Shown here: positions 1 through 5,660 of the stretch, one piece after another
Layout: every line of letters starts with the position of its first letter
How positions within the stretch are numbered: position 1 is the stretch's first letter
Origin: Christensenellaceae bacterium
GTDB lineage: Bacteria > Bacillota > Clostridia > Christensenellales > Borkfalkiaceae
Assembly (NCBI GenBank): GCA_948482865.1
Contig: CAOMHR010000092.1
Location: 1 to 6,487, forward strand
DNA: 6,487 nt
Reading direction: 5' to 3'
The notes under the pieces: generated by a model
Seen by the model: only the letters and a program-made list of their open reading frames with translations
What the model was told of the DNA's origin: nothing
Database searches by the model: none
Translations under genes and position numbers: made by a program

Positions 1-122
1 GCCACAGCTGTATGACTTCGCGCGGGATAAAAAACGTATCGTCGAAAACGGTTACAAAAACTTATTTCGGTGCGTTTAAAGACGACGTTTCACTGCAAAA
101 TCTTTTGGGGGACAGGGTATGA
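1..122 (+). CDS. folE: GTP cyclohydrolase I, C-terminal fragment (5' end outside the window)
   Basis: Read in the frame starting at base 3, this stretch gives about 39 residues ending at the TGA at 120-122. The peptide begins HSCMTSRGIKNVSSKTVT and matches the conserved C-terminal block of FolE: the CM-x-x-RG segment that supplies the late zinc-binding cysteine, followed by the SKTVT stretch and a closing short helix. FolE converts GTP to 7,8-dihydroneopterin triphosphate, the entry point for both folate and 7-deazaguanine synthesis. The stop overlaps the queC start by four bases (ATGA), which implies translational coupling. Its position before queC and queF suggests this copy serves queuosine synthesis. 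Whether the genome has a second, folate-dedicated copy cannot be seen. The family call rests on a short but distinctive motif. Confidence 0.85.
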   Translation, partial: HSCMTSRGIKNVSSKTVTKTYFGAFKDDVSLQNLLGDRV

Positions 123-805
123 AAGCACTTGTTTTATTAAGCGGCGGCGTGGACAGCGCAACCTGCCTCGGACTGGCGGTTCAGAAATACGGCGCGGAGG
201 AAGTTTCCGCCCTGTCCGTTTACTACGGTCAGACCCACAGTAAAGAACTCGACGCAGCGCAAAAGGTTGCCGATTTTTACGGCGTTGTTTTAAAGCGGCT
301 TGACCTTTCGGTCATATTCGAAGGCTCTGACTGTTCGCTTCTTGCGGAGTCGCAAAAAGACATACCCCTGCAAAGCTATGCCGAACAGCTTTCCGAAACG
401 GGCGGCAAACCCGTTTCAACCTACGTCCCTTTCAGGAACGGGCTGTTTCTTTCGGCGGCGGCAAGCGTGGCGCTGTCGCACGGGTGCGAGGTGATATATT
501 ACGGCGCGCACAGCGACGACGCGGCGGGCAACGCCTATCCCGATTGCAGCGAAAAGTTCAATTCCGCTATGGGCGAAGCTATTTATACGGGCAGCGGCGG
601 GCAGCTTAAAATTCTTGCGCCCTTTGTAAATTTAAACAAATCTCAGGTTGTAAAAAAGGGGCTTGAACTCGGCGTTCCTTACAAATATACCTGGAGCTGC
701 TATTCGGGCGGTGGAAAACCTTGCGGCGTATGCGCCACCTGCCGCGACCGCGCCGCCGCGTTTAAAGCCAACGGAATAGAAGACCCCGCAATAAAAGGAG
801 AATAA
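119..805 (+). CDS. queC: 7-cyano-7-deazaguanine (preQ0) synthase QueC
   Basis: QueC makes preQ0 from 7-carboxy-7-deazaguanine, ammonia and ATP in the cytoplasm. The 228-residue product has the usual family length. It opens with the PP-loop ATP pyrophosphatase motif SGGVDS (residues 8-13). VPFRNG (103-108) and HSDDAAGNAYPDC (131-143) are family signatures. Near the C-terminus C194, C202, C205 and C208 (in SCYSGGGKPCGVCATC) form the structural zinc site. The ATG at 119 is preceded by a G-rich ribosome site at 107-112 with a 6-base gap and overlaps the folE stop. queF follows after a single base, so folE, queC and queF look like one transcript. All expected key residues are present. Confidence 0.97.
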   Translation: MKALVLLSGGVDSATCLGLAVQKYGAEEVSALSVYYGQTHSKELDAAQKVADFYGVVLKRLDLSVIFEGSDCSLLAESQKDIPLQSYAEQLSETGGKPVSTYVPFRNGLFLSAAASVALSHGCEVIYYGAHSDDAAGNAYPDCSEKFNSAMGEAIYTGSGGQLKILAPFVNLNKSQVVKKGLELGVPYKYTWSCYSGGGKPCGVCATCRDRAAAFKANGIEDPAIKGE

Positions 806-806
806 T

Positions 807-1298
807 ATGTCAAGAGAAAAACAGAACGAAGGCATTACCCTGCTCGGGAACAACAACACTCAATATCCGCAGACATACGACCCGTCCGTTTTGGAAACCT
901 TTACGAACAAGCACCCCGGAAGGGACTACTTCGTAAAGTTCAACTGCCCCGAATTCACAAGCCTTTGCCCCATTACGGGTCAGCCCGATTTTGCCACGGT
1001 CTATATTTCGTACGTACCGCGTGAAAAGATGGTTGAAAGCAAGTCTTTAAAGCTGTATCTTTTCGGGTTCAGAAACCGCGGTGATTTCCACGAAGACTGC
1101 GTGAACATAATTATGAACGACCTTATCGACCTGATGGACCCCGCATATATCGAAGTATGGGGTAAGTTTCTGCCCCGCGGCGGAATTTCTATTGACCCCT
1201 ATTGCAACTACGGCAAGAAAGGGACCAAATGGGAACAGGTAGCCTGGGACAGGCTTTCTCACCACGATATGTATCCCGAAAAAATAGACAACAGATAA
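807..1298 (+). CDS. queF: NADPH-dependent preQ0 reductase QueF (short, YkvM type)
   Basis: QueF reduces the nitrile of preQ0 to the amine preQ1, using two NADPH; preQ1 is then inserted into tRNA by Tgt. The 163-residue product matches the short unimodular (Bacillus YkvM-like) class rather than the duplicated proteobacterial form. The nucleophile is C54 in SLCPITGQPDFA, with D61 as the partner acid. The NADPH-binding signature ESKSLK is at 77-82. H95 and E96 in the FHED segment bind substrate, and the conserved GGISIDPYCNYG block lies near 125-136. An AAGGAGA site at 795-801, overlapping the end of queC, fixes the start with a 5-base gap. The presence of QueF shows that the pathway runs past preQ0 to queuosine. 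A terminator follows the stop by a few bases. Confidence 0.97.
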   Translation: MSREKQNEGITLLGNNNTQYPQTYDPSVLETFTNKHPGRDYFVKFNCPEFTSLCPITGQPDFATVYISYVPREKMVESKSLKLYLFGFRNRGDFHEDCVNIIMNDLIDLMDPAYIEVWGKFLPRGGISIDPYCNYGKKGTKWEQVAWDRLSHHDMYPEKIDNR

Positions 1299-1300
1299 TA

Positions 1301-1331
1301 AAAAAAGCGGACACATGTCCGCTTTTTTTTT
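1301..1331 (+). terminator. Intrinsic terminator of the folE-queC-queF operon
   Basis: GCGGAC (1307-1312) pairs with GTCCGC (1317-1322) around an ACAT loop. An A-tract at 1301-1306 can extend the stem against the T-run at 1323-1331. The hairpin begins a few bases after the queF stop. Because the flanks are A6 and T9, it could also work weakly in the opposite direction. Confidence 0.92.
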
Positions 1332-1340
1332 CGCCGTTTG

Positions 1341-1369
1341 TTGACAAGGGGTTTTAAGGGTGGTATATT
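1341..1369 (+). promoter_or_regulatory. Sigma-A/sigma-70 type promoter for tcdA
   Basis: A perfect -35 hexamer TTGACA (1341-1346) is followed by a 17-base spacer and TATATT (1364-1369) as the -10. Initiation would fall near 1376, giving a leader of about 35 bases before the tcdA ATG. It lies directly after the queF terminator, so tcdA is probably transcribed independently of the queuosine operon. Confidence 0.8.
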
Positions 1370-1410
1370 GGTAAGGCACGCGGATATATGCGCGCGAAAG
1401 GGAAAGTATT

Positions 1411-2109
1411 ATGTTGGATGCGTTTTCAAGGACGGGAATTTTAATAGGCGCCGAAGGTTTGCAAAAGCTGAAAAATTCACGCGTGGCGGTGTTCGGCGCG
1501 GGCGGAGTAGGCGGTTTTACTATCGAAGGTTTAGTCCGCTCGGGCGTGGGCGCGATTGACGTAATCGATAACGACAAGGTGTGCCTTACAAATATCAACC
1601 GCCAGATATTCGCCACCCGCAAAACGCTTGGCAAATACAAGGTGACGGCTGCGGCGGAAAGAATTGCCGAAATAAATCCCGACTGCAAGGTTACGCCGCA
1701 CAGAATGTTTTTTTTGCCCGACACCGCGGACAAAATCAATTTTTCCGACTATGATTACGTTGTGGACGCAATAGACACGGTGTCGGGTAAAATTGCAATT
1801 ATAGAAAAATCAAAGGCGGCAAACGTTCCCGTAATAAGCTGTATGGGTACGGGAAACAAGCTGAATCCCGCCGCGTTCGAAGTCGCCGACATTGCCGATA
1901 CTTCCGTATGCCCTTTGGCGAAAGTTATGCGGCGCGAGCTGAAAAGGCGCAATATATCCGGCGTCAAAGTGGTGTATTCCAAGGAAGAACCCGTCCGCGT
2001 ATTCTGCGACGGCGCGCGTCGCGCGGTACCCGCAAGCTGTTCGTTTGTTCCGTCTGTCGCGGGGCTGATTATCGCGGGCGAAGTTATCAGATATCTTGCG
2101 GGCAATTGA
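1411..2109 (+). CDS. tcdA: tRNA threonylcarbamoyladenosine dehydratase TcdA (ThiF/E1-like)
   Basis: TcdA uses ATP to cyclise the t6A37 side chain of ANN-decoding tRNAs to ct6A, acting with a sulfur-relay partner in some species. The 232-residue protein has the E1-like Rossmann motif GAGGVGG (29-35), then the nucleotide-contacting DNDKVCLTNINRQ (53-65) and TLGKYKV (72-78), and the DAID segment (119-122). Subfamily markers are SCMGTGNKLNP (143-153) and TSVCPLAKVMRRELKRR (164-180), which separate TcdA from MoeB, ThiF and ubiquitin-activating homologues. It is somewhat shorter than the E. coli enzyme (about 268 residues) and seems to lack its C-terminal extension. A purine-rich site around 1398-1402 sits 8 bases before the ATG. 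It has its own promoter and terminator. Confidence 0.93.
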   Translation: MLDAFSRTGILIGAEGLQKLKNSRVAVFGAGGVGGFTIEGLVRSGVGAIDVIDNDKVCLTNINRQIFATRKTLGKYKVTAAAERIAEINPDCKVTPHRMFFLPDTADKINFSDYDYVVDAIDTVSGKIAIIEKSKAANVPVISCMGTGNKLNPAAFEVADIADTSVCPLAKVMRRELKRRNISGVKVVYSKEEPVRVFCDGARRAVPASCSFVPSVAGLIIAGEVIRYLAGN

Positions 2110-2120
2110 ATAATTCAACA

Positions 2121-2160
2121 ATAAAAGGCGCGGAGTGGTTTTCACTCCGCGCCTTTTTTA
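2121..2160. terminator. Bidirectional intrinsic terminator between tcdA and the HD-RyR-SLOG gene
   Basis: GGCGCGGAGTG (2127-2137) pairs perfectly over 11 bases with CACTCCGCGCC (2143-2153) around a GTTTT loop. On the + strand it is followed by six Ts (2154-2159). On the - strand the complement of the A-tract at 2123-2126 supplies a T-run. It starts about a dozen bases after the tcdA stop and ends two bases before the stop codon of the convergent - strand gene, so it serves both. Confidence 0.93.
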
Positions 2161-2161
2161 T

Positions 2162-4432
2162 TTAAAAGCGGTTGCATTCTATTTCTATTATGTCGTTTGG
2201 TTTCAGCCGCTTTTTCGCCGTTACAAGATTGTGGTACGTGCCGCCGCGGTTTATGGGTTTTTTGTTTTCGTCTTCAAGCGGAATCTGTTTGCCGTCCCAG
2301 ATTGCGATAAGCACGTTGCATTTTTCAATGATATGTCTGCTTGCCGCAAGATAAAAATGCTCGGGGTCGCGCACGGTTTTGCATACTACGGTCTGGGCAA
2401 TAAGGTGGCGCATATTCAGTTCGTCTTCTTCCGAAAAACGGTAACCGTTCTCTTCGCAGTCCTTGCGGATAATTTTTATGTAGCTTTCAAGGTCGGTGGG
2501 AAGGGTAGCTTTTGTGGTTAGTCCAAGCTCGTTTGCGCACTCGGCTATAAGCTGGTCCGCGCCGTAGGCGTAGCACGTGCGCACGGTCACGTTATATTTT
2601 TCGCTGTATTTTAAAAGCTGTTTTTTAACAAGGTCTTTTAGTACTTCTTTTTTATCCTTAAAAAACCTGTGTCCCATTCCGCCTATTTCAAGGTCGGGTT
2701 TTCTTCCGTCGCGGTACTTGTAAATGCGTATGTTGTTGCCGAACTTTTTAAGCAGCGGAATTATGTTGTTTATCATAATTTCGTCTTTGCGCTGTTCGTC
2801 TTCGGGAAGTAAATCGTATGGCACTATGTCCTTGTGGATTTTCTTTTTATTGCGCTCTTCGGCATTCGTATAGTCCGTGCCGTATTTCCAGCCGAAGTCG
2901 AGTTTTTCGCGCACCCAACGCACGTGTTCCAGCCTGCACAAAAAACTCAGATTGTCCGTGCCGGGACGTCCGAAGTCGGCTGTTTTAAAGTCGGTTATCA
3001 CGGGATAATCCAAGTCATTGCTGCTGTAAAAACAGTTTATTAGTTCCAGTTTGTGCGCGTAAGATTTTGCCTGCTCTATGTTGGAAACTTTATATTCAAG
3101 GGGCAGCTTGTCAAAACTTGCGTTGAGATATTCAGAGTCAAGGTCTTTGCAGAAATCGAGATAGCTTGAGTGAATTGCTTTTGCAAAGTCGCACAGGTTT
3201 ATGAAATTATTGTCGGAAGCGTATATGCTGGTCTTTTTGTTCTTGGTTTTCTGTTTAACGGTCGCGGTGAGTTTCAATCCAGACTTTACGTACGTCTGTA
3301 TCTTAGCTACAAAATCGCCCTGCTGTATTTCCGCAAAGCTGCGGTTTATGCGTACGTCGCCCTTTTCGTCTACAATGGTGGGCGAGTCGAAGATATATTC
3401 CGCTTGCAGTTCGTTGTCGCGTATATTCAGCGCAACGTCCCAGGCAATCGGGTCGCGCTTGCTGACTTTACCGTATGCCTGCCTGTCCCAGTTCTGCAAT
3501 TCGTCGCAAAGTATCAGAAGATAGGCAAGGGGGTGTTCGGAAACGGTTATGGGATGCTGTCCCGCTATTTCTTTGAACTTGTTCAGGCTGTTGTGCAAGA
3601 GTATCGCCGTAAGCGCGTCAAGCACTTCTGCGCCGAATTTAAAATTTTGCGACAAAAATAATTGCTTTGCAAGTATGACCGCGCTGAAATATCCGTGGTC
3701 CATAAATTTGGGACGGTCGGTCACGCGTTTAAGTAAAATGCCGCTTACGCCGTTCTCGTCATACCCGTCGCGCAGGTTCAGTCCGTATGCGAGAAGTTCG
3801 TTGATATTGCCGAAAGATTTTCGGGTGTTTAAACTTTTGCTTATATTTTCGGAAACTTCGGGACTTAACGACACAAGTTCGTCCATATTGCCGAAGGTCA
3901 CGAAAGGGCGCAGTTTTTCGTCTATGCTTTTCCAGAGTTCGCCGGCGTAGCTTTTAATCTGTTCGTGCGCTAGCTGGAAGGGGTAGCCGACGTCGTGAAA
4001 CAGGGCAACAAGGCCCCAAAGGCGCAAAAATTCCACCGCGCCCTTTTTGCCGCCGTCCGTGCCGTAAAAGTCCGAAAAGGTTTTGCGGAACGCGCCGTCG
4101 TTTGCGTAAATCGCAAGCCCCAGCGAAAAGACGTAAACCGAGTGAGAATAGTGGTCGCGGTGTTTTGTAAGCAATTCGCCCGAATGGTATTCGTGGTCCG
4201 AAAGGGTTTCAAGAAGTTTTTGCGTGTTGTCGTAGCCTTTGCCGAACGGTCTGAAAATTTCGCTGTAACAAAAGTACACGGTAAACGCGTCTTCCTTTTT
4301 GCCGCTGCTTAAAAATTTTTCAAGCTCTTTTCTGAAACAGAAAAATTCGTTGGCGGTCTTGTCGCTGAGCCGTCCGCCGTCCGCTTCAATCAAGCCGAAA
4401 AAGCGGGCTGACAATTCGTTGAGTGTATTCAT
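2162..4432 (-). CDS. Three-domain HD phosphohydrolase - RyR - SLOG protein, putative nucleotide-signalling or defence effector
   Basis: The 756-residue protein shows no signal peptide or membrane segment and is probably cytosolic. Domain 1 (about 80-320) looks like an HD metal-dependent phosphohydrolase: histidines at 91, 94 and 97 in HRDHYSHS, the paired H146-D147 in LFHDVGYP, further histidines H246 and H280, and D310 in LILCDELQNWDR. Residues 330-490 are an unrecognised linker or extra domain with a lysine-rich patch near 385-400. Domain 2 (about 500-563) is a RyR domain with LEHVRW (501-506), GWKYG (514-518), H533 and VPYDLLP (537-543). Domain 3 (about 580-745) resembles SLOG, the LOG/DprA-like Rossmann family: GGMGHR (584-589), YGADQLIAECANELG (623-637), NVLIAIWDG (706-714) and GGTYHNLVTAKKR (730-742). 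Bacterial RyR and SLOG domains are associated with nucleotide-ligand sensing in conflict systems. That the HD domain is the effector they control is an inference. The start is supported by GGAG (complement of 4441-4444), 8 bases upstream. Domain calls are by motif reading only. Confidence 0.82.
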   Translation of the reverse strand: MNTLNELSARFFGLIEADGGRLSDKTANEFFCFRKELEKFLSSGKKEDAFTVYFCYSEIFRPFGKGYDNTQKLLETLSDHEYHSGELLTKHRDHYSHSVYVFSLGLAIYANDGAFRKTFSDFYGTDGGKKGAVEFLRLWGLVALFHDVGYPFQLAHEQIKSYAGELWKSIDEKLRPFVTFGNMDELVSLSPEVSENISKSLNTRKSFGNINELLAYGLNLRDGYDENGVSGILLKRVTDRPKFMDHGYFSAVILAKQLFLSQNFKFGAEVLDALTAILLHNSLNKFKEIAGQHPITVSEHPLAYLLILCDELQNWDRQAYGKVSKRDPIAWDVALNIRDNELQAEYIFDSPTIVDEKGDVRINRSFAEIQQGDFVAKIQTYVKSGLKLTATVKQKTKNKKTSIYASDNNFINLCDFAKAIHSSYLDFCKDLDSEYLNASFDKLPLEYKVSNIEQAKSYAHKLELINCFYSSNDLDYPVITDFKTADFGRPGTDNLSFLCRLEHVRWVREKLDFGWKYGTDYTNAEERNKKKIHKDIVPYDLLPEDEQRKDEIMINNIIPLLKKFGNNIRIYKYRDGRKPDLEIGGMGHRFFKDKKEVLKDLVKKQLLKYSEKYNVTVRTCYAYGADQLIAECANELGLTTKATLPTDLESYIKIIRKDCEENGYRFSEEDELNMRHLIAQTVVCKTVRDPEHFYLAASRHIIEKCNVLIAIWDGKQIPLEDENKKPINRGGTYHNLVTAKKRLKPNDIIEIECNRF

Positions 4433-4459
4433 AATTTTTTCTCCGTGTAAATTTGTTTT

Positions 4460-4488
4460 ATTATAACATAGTTAATTTATATTTTCAA
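4460..4488 (-). promoter_or_regulatory. Near-consensus promoter of the HD-RyR-SLOG gene
   Basis: On the - strand TTGAAA (complement of 4483-4488), a 17-base spacer and TATAAT (complement of 4460-4465) form a strong promoter. A TG one base before the -10 makes it an extended -10 type. Initiation near 4453 gives a short leader of about 20 bases, just enough for the GGAG ribosome site at 4441-4444. No operator-like repeat overlaps it, so basal expression is likely, which would suit a sensor that is switched on after translation. Confidence 0.8.
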
Positions 4489-4501
4489 CCGTTGTGACAC
4501 A

Positions 4502-4524
4502 GGGCGCGTAAAGCGCCGCGCGCC
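4502..4524. other. GC-rich inverted repeat in the 142-base gap between the two - strand genes
   Basis: GGCGC (4503-4507) can pair with GCGCC (4513-4517) around GTAAA. Alternatively GGCGCG (4503-4508) can pair with CGCGCC (4519-4524). The patch stands out because the rest of the gap 4433-4574 is A/T-rich. Neither strand has a T-run after it, so it is not a canonical intrinsic terminator. It could still slow read-through from the pectinesterase gene towards the HD-RyR-SLOG gene. Apart from this and the promoter at 4460-4488, only a weak GCG-CGC hairpin near 4545-4556, followed on the - strand by a short T-run, is visible in the gap. Confidence 0.35.
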
Positions 4525-4574
4525 GTCCTTAGTTTAAAAAGTAAGCGTTTCGCGCAGGTTTTGCAAATTACGCC

Positions 4575-5501
4575 TTAAAAAGATAGGAATTTCTTGTTGC
4601 AGTTATTTATAATCGATTCAGCCTGCTCTTCGGTCAATTGATAAGACCAGCGCACGGGCGAAAGCGTTTGCGCGCTTTTAAGCCCCGCATATAAAAATCT
4701 TGCGGTTTTGTCTCGCGCGGTGTCGTTCCACTTGTCGAACAGTTCGCCCCTGATATGGGTGCCCAGCGTGCAGTTTATAAACGCGCACTTGCCGAAGTCG
4801 CGCCAGGGTCTTGCAAGGTAACAGGTGCCGTCCTTTGCGCCGCCGTTTATAAAATCGCAGTTTAAAAAAGTAAAACCGTTTTCCTGCGCAAGCGGGTGGG
4901 CGGGCGCGGCGACGAAACCGTAACCGCGGCTGTCGGCAAGCGATATTATTTCGCAATTGCGGAAATAACCTTCCCCGCAGCCGAAAATGAAGTCTACGTT
5001 GCCGCTTATTTTGCAGTTTTCAAAAAGGCTGACGTTCGCGCCTTCCGCGTATAGCTGGCTTTGCGGAATAAATCCGCGGTAGCGGACAACTAAATCGTCG
5101 GGGAAGGGGGAAAGGAATACCGTGTCCTGCGTGGAAACAAATTCGCAGCCGTTCGCTCTGAAATTTTTGCCGTGTACGGAAAGCGCAACGCATTGCCCGA
5201 CTTCTTCGGGTCTGGTGTTGGAGTTTTGCACGGTCAGGTTTTCAAGTTTTACGCCGTTGCCTGTGACGCACAGGGTGTACGTGCGGAAAGTGTTGTATTC
5301 CTGCCCGTCCGCGTGTATTTTGCGGGCGTAGTCGTCAAAAGTTATCACGGTCTGCCCACAACCTTCGCCCGTCAGGGTGATTCCGTCCGCGGCAAGCACG
5401 GTTTTTTGCCTGTATACGCCATTTTGTAAACGCAGCGTTTCGCCGCCTTTCAGACTGTCGAAAATCTTTTGCAAATCGTCCGACGGGGTGACATAAATCA
5501 T
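4575..5501 (-). CDS. Pectinesterase (pectin methylesterase, carbohydrate esterase family 8) without signal peptide
   Basis: The enzyme removes methyl esters from galacturonan, releasing methanol. The 308-residue right-handed beta-helix protein has the CE8 active-site set in order: Q103 in GQCVAL, Q125-D126 in STQDTVF (D126 as acid/base), D170 in GNVDFIFG (nucleophile), and R231 and W233 in ARPW (LGRPW in most relatives). All catalytic positions are present. The N-terminus MIYVTPSDDLQ goes straight into the first helix turn with no signal peptide, so the protein probably acts in the cytoplasm on imported methylated oligogalacturonides. It holds 12 cysteines, several in repeated F-x-N-C turns (160-163, 180-183, 212-215, 241-244), which also fits a reducing compartment. 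An AAGGAGA site (complement of 5512-5518) lies 10 bases before the ATG. The substrate is inferred from the family, and other pectic esters are possible. Confidence 0.9.
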   Translation of the reverse strand: MIYVTPSDDLQKIFDSLKGGETLRLQNGVYRQKTVLAADGITLTGEGCGQTVITFDDYARKIHADGQEYNTFRTYTLCVTGNGVKLENLTVQNSNTRPEEVGQCVALSVHGKNFRANGCEFVSTQDTVFLSPFPDDLVVRYRGFIPQSQLYAEGANVSLFENCKISGNVDFIFGCGEGYFRNCEIISLADSRGYGFVAAPAHPLAQENGFTFLNCDFINGGAKDGTCYLARPWRDFGKCAFINCTLGTHIRGELFDKWNDTARDKTARFLYAGLKSAQTLSPVRWSYQLTEEQAESIINNCNKKFLSF

Positions 5502-5529
5502 TTTTACAACGTCTCCTTAAAGTACGGTC

Positions 5530-5558
5530 ATTATAGCACAATTTTTTTTATGAAACAA
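5530..5558 (-). promoter_or_regulatory. Probable promoter of the pectinesterase gene
   Basis: On the - strand a perfect TATAAT (complement of 5530-5535) lies 17 bases from TTGTTT (complement of 5553-5558), which matches the -35 consensus only in its TTG. Initiation near 5523 gives a leader of about 22 bases that includes the AAGGAGA ribosome site. The weak -35 beside a strong -10 would suit activator-dependent control, but no activator site is identified. Confidence 0.6.
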
Positions 5559-5569
5559 TAAAAAAACTA

Positions 5570-5598
5570 TTGATTTTTGGTTTTGGCTATGTTATAAT
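5570..5598 (+). promoter_or_regulatory. Promoter of the six-helix membrane protein gene
   Basis: TTGATT (5570-5575), a 17-base spacer and TATAAT (5593-5598), with an extended -10 TG at 5590-5591, form a strong + strand promoter. Initiation near 5605 leaves a leader of about 55 bases. The 159-base gap 5502-5660 thus holds two divergent promoters whose -35 elements are 11 bases apart. CAATA (5556-5560) and TATTG (5568-5572) form an inverted repeat across both -35 regions. Confidence 0.75.
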
Positions 5599-5660
5599 GT
5601 GTTAGCTAAATGTAAAATTGTAACATTATATATAATAAAAACTGTCCGAAAGTCTAAAAT

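Noticed and set aside
1047..1739. Long open frame on the - strand opposite queF and tcdA
   Set aside because: It crosses the queF terminator and the tcdA promoter, has no family-like motif, and lies opposite two genes with complete catalytic signatures, so it is a by-product of their codon use.
1411..2109. E1-like ThiF protein as part of a ubiquitin-like or CBASS type II conjugation system next to the HD-RyR-SLOG gene
   Set aside because: The CMGTGNKLNP and TSVCPLAKVMRRELKRR markers identify housekeeping TcdA. There is no E2, JAB protease or CD-NTase nearby, and it is convergent with and separated by a terminator from the HD gene.
3170..3661. 163-codon + strand frame opposite the HD-RyR-SLOG gene
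   Set aside because: It is antisense to the HD-to-linker part of a well-supported gene, has no ribosome site that I can see, and its hydrophobic look comes from complementing Lys/Glu/Asp-rich codons.
2162..4432. Simple dGTP triphosphohydrolase annotation for the HD protein
   Set aside because: The HD motif is similar in kind, but the RyR and SLOG C-terminal halves and the overall length do not fit canonical Dgt, and the substrate cannot be read from the sequence.
4502..4524. Terminator of the pectinesterase gene
   Set aside because: The hairpin is GC-rich but no T-run follows on the - strand, so it was listed only as an inverted repeat.
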